64,000 nt of DNA from Coccinella septempunctata (Eukaryota > Arthropoda > Insecta > Coleoptera > Coccinellidae), in NCBI RefSeq assembly GCF_907165205.1, contig NC_058193.1, forward strand, positions 24,255,521-24,319,520. Direction: 5' to 3'. Position 1 is the stretch's first letter. The number at the start of each line of letters is the position of its first letter. Shown here in pieces: positions 22,699 to 34,741 of the stretch. A program made the translations under genes and the position numbers. The notes beneath the pieces were generated by a model. That model was not told where the DNA came from. It made no database searches and saw only the letters and a program-made list of their open reading frames with translations.

Positions 22699-25600
22699 AT
22701 GAACATTAAAGAGAAAATACCCAAATTAGTAGACGTGTATCGCCCGTCTCCTAAAAATCCACTCTCCAAGAGGCAGTTACCCCTTGTTGTGGATGAGAAC
22801 TTAACGGTAAATATAAAACTATACAAAAGTATCTCCCTTTAGGCTAACTTTATTTTATGGAGCCCCTACAGATATCAATGATATAGTTTTCTTTTATCTG
22901 AAACGATTGACCTATTAATAATTGAAGCGAATTTTTCATCTAATTTCTTTCAGTTGGTTATGGATTTAAATGGATCTGGAATAGTGTGTGACAATCCTCT
23001 CATCAAAGGAAAAGATCTTGAAGATTTCATTAAGAAATGGACTAAATTAACAGAACAAGAATTAAGGTCATCTATACAAATTTCGAAGAATCAGTTGTTA
23101 ACAGTTCTGAACCAAAATGTTCCATGTGTTGGATGTAGAAGAAGGTAAATAGTAGAAACTTCTTTGAAATTAGATTTGTTCAGTTTGTTTCTATTCATGC
23201 AAAATACATAGGAAATCTATAATCTCATTATAGTATTTATTAAGTTTTCAGTTTGATTAATTTCAGAAAAATTAGCAATTTAAGTCTATTATTAGAGCAT
23301 ATTTATCAAATTCAATAATCTGAATTTAAAAGTATAGAAATACATTTATTGGAAGTAATGAACTTTTTTTTTTTAGTGTTGAAAGACTGTACTACCAGCT
23401 TTTCAAATTTGGGCATCCCACTCTAGAACCATTAATGGTAACAAAAGAAGGCATCATTACAATTCAAGAAGACATATGTTTTCAGCCGCTAATACTGGGT
23501 TCTATTTTCCATGAACATGCGTGAGTATAAAAATTAGCCAAGCTCCTTTATAAAGCAAGTTACATTGCTTATTTTTACAGATTAAGTTTAGCTCAGTTGA
23601 TTGAAAACCAACCAAAAAGGAACAAGAAAAGTTTGAGGTGTCGTTTACATTCACTTGACTCTCAAAGGAGCCGTCCTCTAACTCCAGTATGGCATGAAGT
23701 GTGGGAATGTATGGAACCTGAATGTAAAAAAGAAGTCTGCATTATTGAAGCCCCAACATTGCATGCAACACTGGAGACATACCTCAGAAAACATAGATTT
23801 TGTGGCGAATGTCGCACTAAAGTGTTGAAGGGTAAGTGCTTAATGAAGTGTATCTTTTTATCTGTTATTTTGTACAATTGCAGAGTGGAAAAAACTGAAT
23901 AGTAGCATTTGAATATATGTTACGTGTTATTGATATTTCCCTCTTTATAAGGCTGTATAACCAATATCGTTTCCCTTATATTAATTGTAGAAATAAAACT
24001 TTTATGGTCCAAATCCACAATGAGATTTTTTGGGGAGATTTTTTTTCTCATGATATAATAATCTCATTAATATCAAAATTTCATAAGAAGACTTGTTTCA
24101 TCATGTTAACACAAGATTGTGAGTCTCACATGAGACATTTCTTCCATATGCTGCATGCGAGATAAATTGTGACTGCTGTTATAAATCTTTGTTAGATTTC
24201 GATAATGAGTTCAATTGCATCTCTCATATGTGTGCTTCGCTTTCTTATAGCAGATTTTATGTTTATTTTTCGGAAATCATAGGCAGTTATCCGAAGGAAG
24301 TCGTTATAACATTCCAGATTATATCTTTCTAATTCTTCGATTAATGTTGTCATTATTCTAGTTTTCTCGTGCCTTTTAATCCAATATCTTCCCAAATTTT
24401 GTGAGAACATTTTGGCTTATAAAACCAAGATATAGTGATGAGGTAACAATCTGCTCTTAGCTCTTTTGATTGACATCTTCCAAAATCAACAGACAACAAT
24501 AATAAATATTTCTTTCAATCAAGGTAACTACTAATGTGAAAACAGCTCATTTGGAGATATTTCTCTCATGATAGAAAAATCTCATATCTCGAGTGTTTCC
24601 CAAAAATATGTCACGTTCTGTGGAAACACATCTCATAGTGGATTCACGCCTTCAGAATTCACAAACTGAGGGTTCCCATACTTTTCAGTTTACGGCGCAC
24701 TTATAGGTTTTTTATTTTGTTTCGGCGACCTAGCTAATTGAAGTAGGGTACAATGATACTAATCTAACAACATACATTGTTCAAATTGTTTTGTTGGTTT
24801 TTTTATTTGCGGAAACTTAAGTTTAAGGACTAGTAAATCCTGAACATAATAGACTTTCTAGTGCACACTTAGGGAACCCCTGATACAGTAATAAGAAAAG
24901 CTAAAACAGCTGGATAGATTAAAATCAATAGGATTTGTCACACTTCAGATGAGGACGAAAGTGTAAAATTTCACATCAATACATTAAAAATTGGGAACTG
25001 TTGTGTGCCCACAGACATTCTTTTGAAAAATTCAAATAACTTGAAAACCGTTTTTCCGATTTCCGCCAAAATCAATAGGCTTCTTAGCCTTGTTGCTCTC
25101 CATAATCCTGAAGAAATTGAGCCTGATAGCTTCAAAGTTGTGCCCCATAATAATGCCTTGCATACAGACAAAATTTTTTTTTTAAGATTCTGAATTTAAG
25201 TCCTCTGAAAAGGAGTATGTGTGAAGTTTTTTCCAAATGTAAGGACGCGCATATAAGCTCCACAGGAGCTTATGCTGCCCTTATCTAATCAATTTGAATT
25301 ATTATTAAAACAGAAATAGAAGTTGATCTCTTTTATCAATCAAATTGTTTTCAGCATATTCGTTATTGGTAGAGGAACCAGATCCTTGCAAAGAGAAAGG
25401 ATATGTTTCTTCACTTTATTCAGGTATAAAGAGGTGTCTCCCCGATAAGCACATACACTTGCAAACAAAGACTGAATACATAACAAAGTTGATAAGTAGG
25501 GCTGAACCTGAACTTCTAGGAAGGTGAGTCAATTTTATAGAATAATACTAGAATGCCTTTGTTATGACTACTTCAAAACATTATTCTACTTGCAGCGACT

Positions 25601-28600
25601 TCAGGAAAATAATGACTATTTAGTAATTGCTACATTCTGATTGTATATTCGAATGTTATGGTACCTTGATAAGTGCGATTATAGCATTTTGCCCATTGTT
25701 TTATAAATAATTTTATTGCAGTTTTTCATTTTGATGGTTATCCTTGAATACAATTTTCCTGCCAATTCGAAATTTTCAAAAATGTATTGAATTTAAATCC
25801 CTGAGGGAAAATCTCTATTGTTAACTCAAAATATCTTTCATCACTGACCAAATTTATTAGGTTATTTCAAAATTTAATCTAAAAACCTTTATTTGGTCTT
25901 GATCATCTGATGAAATAAATCATCAGGTACTGAAATATAACAGATTTTTATGGTGGCAATAAAATGATTCATTCAGGGTTAATAGATTTGAGAATGTTTG
26001 TTCATAAACAATAGCATTTGAAACACTACCAGAAGTACTTGGGTTTTTAGAATATTTTCAAATTATCTACCATCTGAAATTCCTGCAAATATTCGAAAAT
26101 GCTGAAAAAAACTCTAATTTAGCACAATGTATGTAATTGAACTACATACTTGCATCATTTATTCATGGAATAAATTTTTCGATTTTCGCAAATTTTTTCA
26201 GCCGGAGAGAACGACACGCAAAAACATTGGAGATAGCCCAAGAGGAAGTTCTCACATGCTTAGGGATATGCATGTACGAACGTCTGCATCGCATTTATAT
26301 GCGGATGAGAGAGGAAGAATGTACCTGTCAAGTTTTCGCAGCTGTTGCAGTAGACACATTGAGCCGAAGTTTCGAAACAGCGGTCGAACTTAAACAGGGA
26401 GTCTCTCAATTGCAACTTTTATATGAGGAACTAGCAAAGGAAGAACAAATGAAGCAAAGTCGTAAGGATCAGAAAAAGATCAAGCGCAAACGTAGAAAGG
26501 GCAAATGTACAGATATCGATTCAAAGGAGTTGTGTAATGACTGCGATGAAGAAGACGATGACAAAGATGGTCTTGAGAAAGTTTGTGATTGCTCAGAAAA
26601 TGAGAACGAGTCGATTAAATGTGAATGTAATCAAGTAAGCAGAATTTCGTTTCTACATACCAGTTTTTTTTTTCAAAGGAAATCTACAGTTAGAACTCTG
26701 ATTACTTCTTTACATTTGTTGTTGCTTTTTTTTTTCAGACAGAAAATCCACAAGATGACAACTACGAGTGTTCTAATCTTTGCAATAATTTGAATGATTC
26801 ACAGTGCAGTACAGATAATGTGAATGATTGTACATGTGGTTCCTCACCAGGTGAAAAATCTGATAGTCAAGTTCCCTTCCGTTGTGATAACTGCAATGTA
26901 CCCAATGGAGGTGAGTACTTTGGAATAATCTTCTTTTTTATTATTTCACAATTAACTGAATAAAGCAAAGGAAATGTTTTTTTTTTTTTCAATCAAACGG
27001 TTCAGAAACACTTGCCAACCTTGTTAATACTTCACAAAAATCCTACAATGGAAAAGTATTTTTTTTTTATTATATGAGGTGTTTTCAAAGTAGAGGCTTT
27101 TTCTAGGACACAGGTACTACTCTTCTTCGAAATAAATCATTTCAGCACAAATTGCATGTACAAATCATTCAAGACAGGGAGCTCAACCCTTGCAAAACCT
27201 TCATTGTACCCTTCACAAGAAGGAGAAAATTTCTAATTACTTCTCAGACTCTTTATGGCAAGTCAATTCCACTTGTGGAGGAATCTAGGCATTACCCTGG
27301 ATTGAAAGCTTCACTGGAACTCGCATGTGGACAAAGTCATTCACAAAGCCAGGCCCTCACTTTGGGCTTGTCAAAGAATTTGTGCGCCAAAGCAGCTCTT
27401 CTGGCTGTATGTCATGGTGATTAAATCGCACCGAACGCAAACCAACCCAAAACAAATTTTGGGACTCCAGAGCATCCTCTTGTGTCATTATTTCAGGGGC
27501 ATTACGCTCTACTCTAACCGAATTCCATTTTTGTACATTGAAAGGCGAGACTAACAACTTGCAGGCTCTACAACCTAACCGTGAACTATCCTGAAAATCT
27601 TATTTTCGTGCCCAAACAGCTCTTAGGAAGCGCTGACAAGGTGCCGGGCATCAGAACTGACCCGGTAATTACAAGAACCAGCCCAGGCAAAACAACTAAA
27701 CATGGCTCTGTAGCCAGAGTTTACAGTCGTAGACCACTGACCGAGCTCAGTGCTAGTCTGGGCATACCAGCGACAGCTTTTCAGGCGGAAATCTTTGCCA
27801 TTAACCTACGCGCCAATCCCCTGCTTCATAGAGGTTGGACGGGAAGGTACTCAAATTCAGATCTAACCTCTCCAAGTTGGAAAATCACAGCAGACTGCAA
27901 CTTATTTGGGTGATGACGGAACGCCACTGGGTACGCAGTACCAAATATCATAATGCTACGTGCTAAACGTAGCCCATACATCGTTGGCTAGGATTTTCTA
28001 GAACCAATCTGAGATCCATAATGGCGGTTTTCACAGGACATTGTAGACTCAGATCCCATCAAAACTCAGCATCGTCAATGACCCGCTCTGCAGACTCTGC
28101 TTAAAGGAGGACGAACCGATTGAGCACATCCTCTGTGAATGCCCGGCGACAGACGGGGTCAGACTTCGAGTCTTTGGTTCTCTGAAAATGGTTCTAGAGG
28201 AACTCAAAAATCACTCCCCCTCCGACATCATCTACTTTTTGAGTAGGATGGGACTGGAGTGAGAGGTCTAGCTCTACGAGCTTGCCTGTGTGCTACAATA
28301 AACCGCTTGGTTGTAGTGGCCGGTTTGGTTTATCCGTCCAACACACCAAACAATCACAACAATCAGTAATCAGTAACTTATTTGGGTACCTGGACACTCA
28401 AGCTTGAGAGATAACGAGTTATTGGGTGCCCTGGACGGATAAGGTGCCACCTCAGCGTTTTATGGCCCGTAACCAACTATCAGCAGCAGCTTTATGAGGC
28501 AGAGGGTTCTAGAGTATTGGCGCAGCCGCTCTGGTCCGCACTACACCAAACCATTGGCCAGGATTTTACAGAACCAATCTGAGATCCATAATGTCGGTTT

Positions 28601-29728
28601 TCATGGGACTTTGCAGGCTCAGAGCTCACTTACGCAAACTGGGACTGAAAACCCTAAAGAGTTTCAGAAGACAGAACCATTGTTCATATCCTCTGTGACT
28701 GCCCGGTGGCAGATAGGGTCAGCCTTGGAATATTTGGTCCACTCGAGCTGAATAGGTTATAATATTTATAATATAATGTGCTGAAAATAGCAGGTTAGGT
28801 TTGGTTAGGCTATTCATTGAATTTGGACAGCAGGACATTAAAAAGTTCTATTTTTTAGGTGGAATTGAAGAATTTGGCAAAAAAGAAAGCGGCTCTTCCA
28901 GCGACCATTCCCATGACTGTGGCTATTCATCAGAAAATAATAATGGCTGCTGTGAAACTGGTTCCCTTGTATCCAGTATATCCAGTTCTCCTGAAGGCTC
29001 GGAAGTAGCGTGTTCAGACTCATGTTGCCATCATGAAACCAATTACGTGTCACATTATAGGCTCACATATGGTGGGAATGGATACTACCATCCCAGCTTA
29101 CAGGAAATGTTAGATGTGAGTAGAACTCTGTTGATTTTTGTTTGGGAGCTTCATAAAAGTCAAATTTCATACGAACTACTAGAATAATTTTGAACTTGGA
29201 ACATAGATACATGGAATAACAATTTCAGTGCTAGAAACGCATTTGTTCTCATCTATACATTCGATACTTCTCTGTCAAGCGCGACACTAGGGCAGCCTTA
29301 CATGAAAAAATTTATGTACTTTCCAATTTTTTCGCATTAAAAATTGATGTGATAGTAATGTCCCAATAAAGTTTCTCAATTGTGATTTGCAACACTAAGC
29401 AACTCTCTCTTTCCAGTCTTTGGAAAACATTTTTTTTTTCCATTCCATGTATTGATGATCCAAGATTTGGAATGAGAATGCAAAACAATGAGAAGATGGA
29501 ATTTATAAATTTCATTCCAGTTGTAGTAATCAGATTATTTTTTTCTTCCTGTAGGATAATAGTGATGATGATGATGACAATTGTTCAATACCAACAGAGG
29601 ATTTGAATGAGTTCAATAAAAACAGGCAGTGGATTGAAGAACAACGTATGGAATTACGAGAAAAGTTAAAGGATAAATTCGCGCATTATTGTTTTTATGG
29701 TCCAACACCGCCACCCCGTTTATATTAG
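22699..29728 (+). CDS. GGNBP2: Gametogenetin-binding protein 2
   Basis: Nine exons: 22699-22806, 22954-23144, 23377-23520, 23581-23831, 25355-25523, 26202-26634, 26739-26910, 28859-29115, 29555-29728. They join in phase to 632 residues, near the vertebrate length (about 700). Family landmarks are in order: KLTEQELRSSIQISKNQLLT, NVPCVGCRRSVERLYYQLF, VWECMEPECKKEVCIIEAP, LRKHRFCGECRTKVLK, RRERHAKTLEIAQEEVLTCL, a Lys/Arg-rich stretch, a long acidic Cys-rich section, HDCGYSS, EGSEVACSDSCCHH, and a C-terminal helix EEQRMELREKLKDKFAHYC. Paired Cys suggest metal binding. In mammals GGNBP2 is a nuclear/cytoplasmic protein with roles in spermatogenesis and placenta; insect function is unknown. Introns 4 and 7 are expanded by transposon debris. 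Confidence 0.9.
24010..24660 (-). mobile_element. PIF/Harbinger-like remnant in GGNBP2 intron 4
   Basis: The minus frame 24410-24192 (72 codons) reads MTTLIEELERYNLECYNDFL followed by RITAYDFRKIN and KRSTHMRDAIE. This resembles the N-terminal helical part of Harbinger/ALP1-like transposases (LL.EL..ED...F.NFLRM....F..LL......I.K..T.MR.AI). Only this piece is left; the DDE nuclease part is absent, so it is a dead or internally deleted copy. Repeated tctcatga/tgagat motifs on both sides (24017-24066, 24547-24596, 24640-24650) may be the decayed termini. The family is inferred from a short match by eye. Confidence 0.45.
26990..28375 (+). mobile_element. Decayed non-LTR retrotransposon (RT end, RNase H, Cys motif)
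   Basis: In order on the plus strand: the end of a reverse transcriptase (LYGKSIPLVEE, then, frameshifted, HVDKVIHKARPSLWACQRIC-like sequence at about 27250-27420), an RNase H domain (TKHGSVARVYSRRPLTELSA then LGIPATAFQAEIFAI, about 27690-27815), and the C-terminal motif CRLCLKEDEPIEHILCECPA at about 28091-28150. The frame is broken by frameshifts and a deletion in the RNase H domain. The order is that of RNase H-bearing non-LTR elements of the I/LOA/R1-like group. It ends in a short caat/cagtaa-rich tail at 28335-28375. It lies in GGNBP2 intron 7, in the same orientation as the gene. Confidence 0.75.
28376..28760 (+). mobile_element. Second truncated copy of the same non-LTR element
   Basis: The sequence restarts with ttatttgggtacctggacac (RNase H end, LFGYLDTQA / IWVPGHS-type frame) and continues through accaatctgagatccataatg, a phrase also present in the first copy near 28011. 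It then reaches a decayed Cys motif region (NHCSYPL*LPGGR, degraded from HILCDCP). The two copies share about 85-90% identity over the common part by eye. The second picks up where the first lost its RNase H end, so this is either a nested insertion or a duplication followed by different deletions. Confidence 0.6.
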
Positions 29729-31020
29729 TTCAATCCAAGTATGCTTCAAATTGAATAATTTTCTCTTTCCAATAATTTTTCCGTTTCAGACCAAATTTTT
29801 TACAACAATAGGTTTCATTTTCAGATAAACAATTGAATGTTATTATTGCACAACAATTTTTTTTTCAATTATGAAATTTTTTTGAATATGTAAAACTTGA
29901 TCGATCAAGAGATAAATATGTATACCTTTTATTTTACTAACATATTTGTTGCATTCCATGGGTTAAATGTTGAAAATAGAGTTGTTTTTTATAGGATTGG
30001 TGCACTATATGGCATCTTTCTTCATTCTATGTAAGAAATAAAGTAAATAAAATATTTATCAGGAGTGACTAAATTTTATCCATATCATATATTCATATTA
30101 TCCCGATTCTCCATAGGTACCGAAGTACGCCTCAGCTCCGTTAAGTTTGTGAGTTTGTAGGAAAGAATCTATGGAACTAACCAATCAATTTTTAAAAGTG
30201 ACAGGCTATATTTCATTTTGATCAATATTATTTTTTTCAAAATCTACCTCCCTTCCAAGATACAGCCTTTGGAAGGCTATGACGAGTTGGCAGTTTTTAT
30301 TTTTTTTTCCGGGTTCTAAAAAAACACTGAGTCATAAAACTATACATAATATGAAGCACTAAGTAGATATTACTCACAATTTTTTATTATTAGGGGTTGC
30401 AAATAACAACTTGCTTGTAAGTTTTTAATTATTTCAAGAAAAGTACTGACTATCGAAATTTTGCAAGAGACTTTCATTCTCCAGAATTGAATGGGGAACC
30501 ATAAGAGAATTTTATTTTTCGAAAATCTATCCCAAGAAAACAATTTTTGAAGGAAAATCGTAAGGGGTTGTAATTTTCGACCCCTAATAATAGTTATGAT
30601 ATCTAAAAAAATTGTGTGAGTAACACCTACTCAGTGCTTCATATTATGTATAGTTTTATGTCTTTATGATTATTCGTGTTTTGTTTTCAATTCCTAGATT
30701 TTTCAGGAAGAGTTTACGGCAAACGGCGATCTTATGCGTTAGTTCTTAGGAACTCTGCTTATACCCACCATAAAACCCGCAAAAGTTATGATGGATTTAT
30801 GCAGAATTTCTGAGTCTTAAGAAAGGAAGAGTGGTCGTTTTCTTAGGTCTTGGTAACTGCTCTAAACTACCAAATCTCATGTTGTGTCAACATCGAATAC
30901 TGTCTTCCACTCTTGTGTCATATTAACACATGCAAATTGCTTGTGAACATTTTTTGAATAAATACAAATTGATTTTTCATAACTTGGTATTAGTAAAAAA
31001 AAATCCAATTCTTTAAATAA
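29729..31020. other. Convergent intergenic region between GGNBP2 and OXSM
   Basis: It holds the 3' ends of two convergent genes. A candidate poly(A) signal for GGNBP2, aataaagtaaataaaa, is at 30036-30051. The middle carries a foldback element (30318-30683). From 30690 to 31020 I see no gene. Confidence 0.6.
30318..30683. mobile_element. Foldback repeat between GGNBP2 and OXSM
   Basis: Left arm cataaaactatacataatat plus gaagcact (30333-30360) faces agtgcttcatattatgtata plus gttttatg (30633-30660). The match continues inward: tactcacaattttttattattagggg faces cccctaataatagttatg...aattgtgtgagta. Arms are about 85 bp with a spacer of about 170 bases that repeats aggggttg. No open frame. Typical of a MITE or SINE-like foldback. 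Confidence 0.65.
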
Positions 31021-32316
31021 TTAGGTATATTGTCCTATACAAAGTGATGCATTTGTTCCACCAAATCCAAATGCATTTTTTAAAGCTATCCTTTTATCAC
31101 TATTCCATTTTTGGCCCTTGTCAGGTACGAAATTAATGTCCTTATCTTCGCTATTTTCTAAGTTTATAGTTGGAGGTAAAATACCTTCTTGTACAGCTTT
31201 GATAGTGAAGACCGCCTCTAAATTACCAGCAGCACCTAATAAGTGTCCATGTGCCCCTTTAGTAGATGAAACGCTCAAGTGGTCAATCTTATCACTGAAT
31301 AGTTTTCTGATTGCTTTGAGTTCTATTGTGTCTCCCAAAGGAGTTGATGTCGCATGAGCATTGATATAAGTTAATCTATCAACCGTTATGTTAGCATCTT
31401 TGATGGCTCTTTGCATTGCTAACAAAGCACCTGTACCATCAGATTTTGGAGCTGTTAAGTGAGAAGCATCACCAGATAAGCCATATCCAAGAATTTCAGC
31501 ATAAATATTTGCATTTCTCCTGATAGCATGTTCCCTTTCCTCTAAAATAAGTATAGCTGAACCTTCACCCATCACAAATCCATCTCTTTTAGTATCAAAT
31601 GGACGTGAAGCTTTCTCAGGATTATCATTGAATGAGGTACTCAATGCTCGCAACCTACAGAATGCGGCAATTGATAAAGGTGATATGCAAGCTTCTGTTC
31701 CACCACAAACCATAATATCAGCATCACTACTTCGAATGAACCTAAATGAATCACCTATCGCATGAGCACCTGTAGCACAGGCTGTCGAAACTGAATGATT
31801 AGGACCGCGAAAACCATATTTTATACTTATCTGTCCAGCAGCCATATTTGGCAATATCCTAGGAACGAAAAAAGGACTCACGTTTCGATAACCTTTATTC
31901 AATGCATCGTTTGTGTCACAAATATCTTGAAGATCTACCATACCCATACCGATCGCTACTCCAGTTCGTAACTTGGTTTCTTCTTCAGTTTCAAGGAGCT
32001 TTGCATCCGTAAGAGCTTCTTCTGTAGCTAAGAGAGCATAAGCAGTGGCAGAACCCATTGTTTTCAGTTCTGTCTTTGAAAAATGACGAGAAAGATCAAT
32101 TCGTTTGCCATCAGATTTAATGAAACCAGCAACTTTGCAAGGCAATTTCTCGAATTTCGGCCCTTCTAATTTTGTTATGCCGCAATTGCCGGCTATTATA
32201 TTTTTCCAAGATTCTTTTAGACTTCCTCCTACTGGGGATATTACCCCCATACCAGTTACAACAACCCTCCTTTGCATTTTGATAAAACCAGAGTTTGTCT
32301 CTGATAAAACATTCAA
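31021..32316 (-). CDS. OXSM: 3-oxoacyl-[acyl-carrier-protein] synthase, mitochondrial type (KAS II/FabF)
   Basis: A single uninterrupted exon of 431 residues, the full length of a FabF-type condensing enzyme. It catalyses condensation of malonyl-ACP with acyl-ACP in mitochondrial type II fatty acid synthesis, the supply route for lipoate. The Cys-His-His triad is visible: Cys180 in VSTACATGAHA, His321 in NAHATSTPLGD and His357 in KGAHGHLLGAAG, with the GFGGTNASL glycine loop at the end. RRVVVTGMGVISPVG marks the start of the thiolase fold at residue 16. The N-terminal MNVLSETNSGFIK is short and not a clear presequence, and TGA lies directly before the ATG, so it cannot be extended in frame. 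Convergent with GGNBP2. Confidence 0.93.
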   Translation of the reverse strand: MNVLSETNSGFIKMQRRVVVTGMGVISPVGGSLKESWKNIIAGNCGITKLEGPKFEKLPCKVAGFIKSDGKRIDLSRHFSKTELKTMGSATAYALLATEEALTDAKLLETEEETKLRTGVAIGMGMVDLQDICDTNDALNKGYRNVSPFFVPRILPNMAAGQISIKYGFRGPNHSVSTACATGAHAIGDSFRFIRSSDADIMVCGGTEACISPLSIAAFCRLRALSTSFNDNPEKASRPFDTKRDGFVMGEGSAILILEEREHAIRRNANIYAEILGYGLSGDASHLTAPKSDGTGALLAMQRAIKDANITVDRLTYINAHATSTPLGDTIELKAIRKLFSDKIDHLSVSSTKGAHGHLLGAAGNLEAVFTIKAVQEGILPPTINLENSEDKDINFVPDKGQKWNSDKRIALKNAFGFGGTNASLCIGQYT

Positions 32317-33817
32317 CTAAAAAAGATTGAATCGAAGATCTATATCATATATCTTATTTCATATGTCCAAAGATATTGATCTCTTCGATTATGTCTATAT
32401 TTACCTCATTAATCTTTGGATTAAATTTCTGTAAATTTGAAAAATGTATATTTTTATTTTTCAAATTTTGAGGTTAGTCCTCCTCTTCTTTTTCTTCTCA
32501 AACAAGGAAACAAGCTCTTTCGAGTAAAACAAGGGTGTGTTCTGTGGCTCTTTCTCACGAATAATATTTACAGAAAAGAAATTCGATATTAATTATCCTA
32601 TCGAAGAAAATAACACTTGCCAATAAAAATAATTATATCGAAGTTTTTCCTTCCTTTCCGATCAAATTCAGAGCCTTTTATCATAATTAAGATGTCTAAA
32701 ACACTGGTGTGTGCACTTGTCACTTTTTGCAGGCATCAACATTTCAGAAAATCGGGGATATGGGATCAGTTTCGTGGCGGCGCCACCATGTCATTTGCTT
32801 CCTTCTATCCTTGTTCTATCAAACAAAGTCCAAGATACTCTCTCGTTTTATTTTGTTTTTCGTTGATATCGAATATCGATCAACGAGTGCAAAATAAAAA
32901 CTGGCCCATTTTGTCAGCTGTTAAGGAATATTTGTGATTTACAGTTCAATTTTCTTTGTAAAAACAAATTTGTCAACATTTCAACACTACCGAATAAAGG
33001 TTCAAAGGAGTATTTACTGTTCTTCTTCAAGATAATTTCCGTTTGACAAGTTGAATTCGTGAGGGGGGTAATTCAATATGATTTTAATAAAACACAATTG
33101 ATTGGTCAAATATCCAATATATTCAGTTGATAGAAAGGTAATTTTCACTATATCTATTCAGGAAGAATATTTGAAGAACAAACTCGAATAGATTTATGTA
33201 TTTCTGATTTTCAATACATGCTCACAATTCACATTACGTATTTCCAATACAGATTCTTTGAAATATTGCTGAAGTTTCCATAAAACTTAGCTATATCGGT
33301 CCCGAATGTTCATTCATCTGATTTGGTTCTGCTTCAAATTCCAACAACACCGAATTATTAGCTGTAGTTCTTGATTGTCCATACAGAAACCTGAACTTAC
33401 TGAACGACATGTTGAATAAATGAATGTTCTACACCCCTTTCTCGAAACTAATACATTTTCACACACCAATAATCGCTTATAAATACAACATATTCGTACG
33501 TCGTTTGGTATTTCTATGGTCGTAGGAAATTATTTTCAAATATCAATTGACAATGCTCTGTCAAATTCTAAACAGCGCTACCTACAGTGGGAAAAACGAA
33601 ACTGGTCCGATATCCCCACGAAATTAAAAACAATATCGAATCAGTGAATACACCAGAGTTTTAGACATCTTAATCATAATATATTGATTTTCACTTCTGT
33701 ATTTAAATTCGAAAATCAGTTATTTCAAAACCATAGCAACACATAAACAATGCACTTTGTCAACTTCTTATATTTGATATTGTAATAAATTTTATCTGCA
33801 GAGGAACACTTGTAGAA
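32317..33817. other. Divergent intergenic region between OXSM and the CFAP97-like gene
   Basis: It must contain both promoters. An acceptor-like ttatctgcag at 33794-33803 just before the CFAP97-like start suggests a 5' UTR intron. A plus-strand frame at 32617-32937 overlaps another at 32709-32897; neither resembles a family, and I do not call a gene. The rest is AT-rich and unremarkable. Confidence 0.45.
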
Positions 33818-34261
33818 ATGTCCAAATACAGTGAGCCACCTCTATTTGATAATGAATCAGTTGATGAGAAAGAACTGTATAACACTTACATGACTGATAC
33901 TGATAAAGGAAGTTTCTCCTCGTTAGAATTCACCACTGACAATTATTCAGAAAATTTTGAAACTCCAAGTGAGAGTAGTTCAAGCTATGGGAGACTGAGC
34001 AAGTATGCACATATCGACGGTACAGTTTTGAATAAAACATTCAGTGATAATCGCTTGAGAGATATAGAACGAGACAATTCAATACTTATGTCGAAAATTC
34101 TATCCAAATCTAAAAGACCAAAGCAGTATAAAATATATCAACAGCCTCAAATAAAATCCAGTTTTGATATAAACAGGAAAAAAGCTCAAACCAAAATTGA
34201 ATATGAAAACAAAATTTTGCTCAAGAAAATTCAAGGGGCCAAACCAGCTGTGAAACATTGA
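33818..34261 (+). CDS. Short CFAP97/Hemingway-like protein
   Basis: A single exon of 147 residues, Ser/Glu-rich at first (SSLEFTTDNYSENFETPSES), then basic. Two similar helical motifs occur: LRDIERDNSILMSKILSKSK at about 82-101, and QTKIEYENKILLKKIQGAKP at about 124-143. The pattern (I-x-x-E/D-N-x-x-L-x-x-K/R-I) is the signature of the CFAP97 (Hemingway/KIAA1430) domain. Family members are axonemal or sperm-flagellum proteins. Assignment rests on a short motif seen by eye, so a generic coiled coil is possible. A good poly(A) signal (aataaa at 34282) follows the stop, and the gene converges with HIP1, whose stop is 480 bases away. Confidence 0.6.
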   Translation: MSKYSEPPLFDNESVDEKELYNTYMTDTDKGSFSSLEFTTDNYSENFETPSESSSSYGRLSKYAHIDGTVLNKTFSDNRLRDIERDNSILMSKILSKSKRPKQYKIYQQPQIKSSFDINRKKAQTKIEYENKILLKKIQGAKPAVKH

Positions 34262-34741
34262 TGTTTACATGAATTTTGAGAATAAAACATTTATTGCAAT
34301 ATTGGTGATAAATAATTTTGTTACATTTCAATATGAAAAAATCCACATATGAAATTCGTCCAAACCATGGTAGTAATTTTATTCATGAAAAATTATTTTT
34401 ATATTAAATTCAACAATAAGATTGTGGTATTGAATAAATAAATCAAAGTTAGCAATACAATATAAAATACAAAAAGAACATACAAAATATGTATATGGTA
34501 AAGGCATTATGTATAATAAACAACACTTGGTAAGCTATAACACCAATAAATTCAGTAAAAAGGTGTTCATATTTTCAACAATTATCTTTGGGAGACCTGA
34601 AATACCATCTAAGAACTACAAAATGTTTGTTAGTTGTAAGTTTTTTTTCCAGATATCTAAAAAACAAAAATGCGATCAAATTAATTATGTTCAGATATTA
34701 TAATATCTTTCACTTACACTGGATTAGTTCGTTTATTGATT

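Noticed and set aside
32617..32937. Overlapping plus frames of 106 and 62 codons upstream of the CFAP97-like gene
   Set aside because: Two frames read equally well, there is no family signal, and the second becomes hydrophobic junk; could be 5' UTR of a neighbour.
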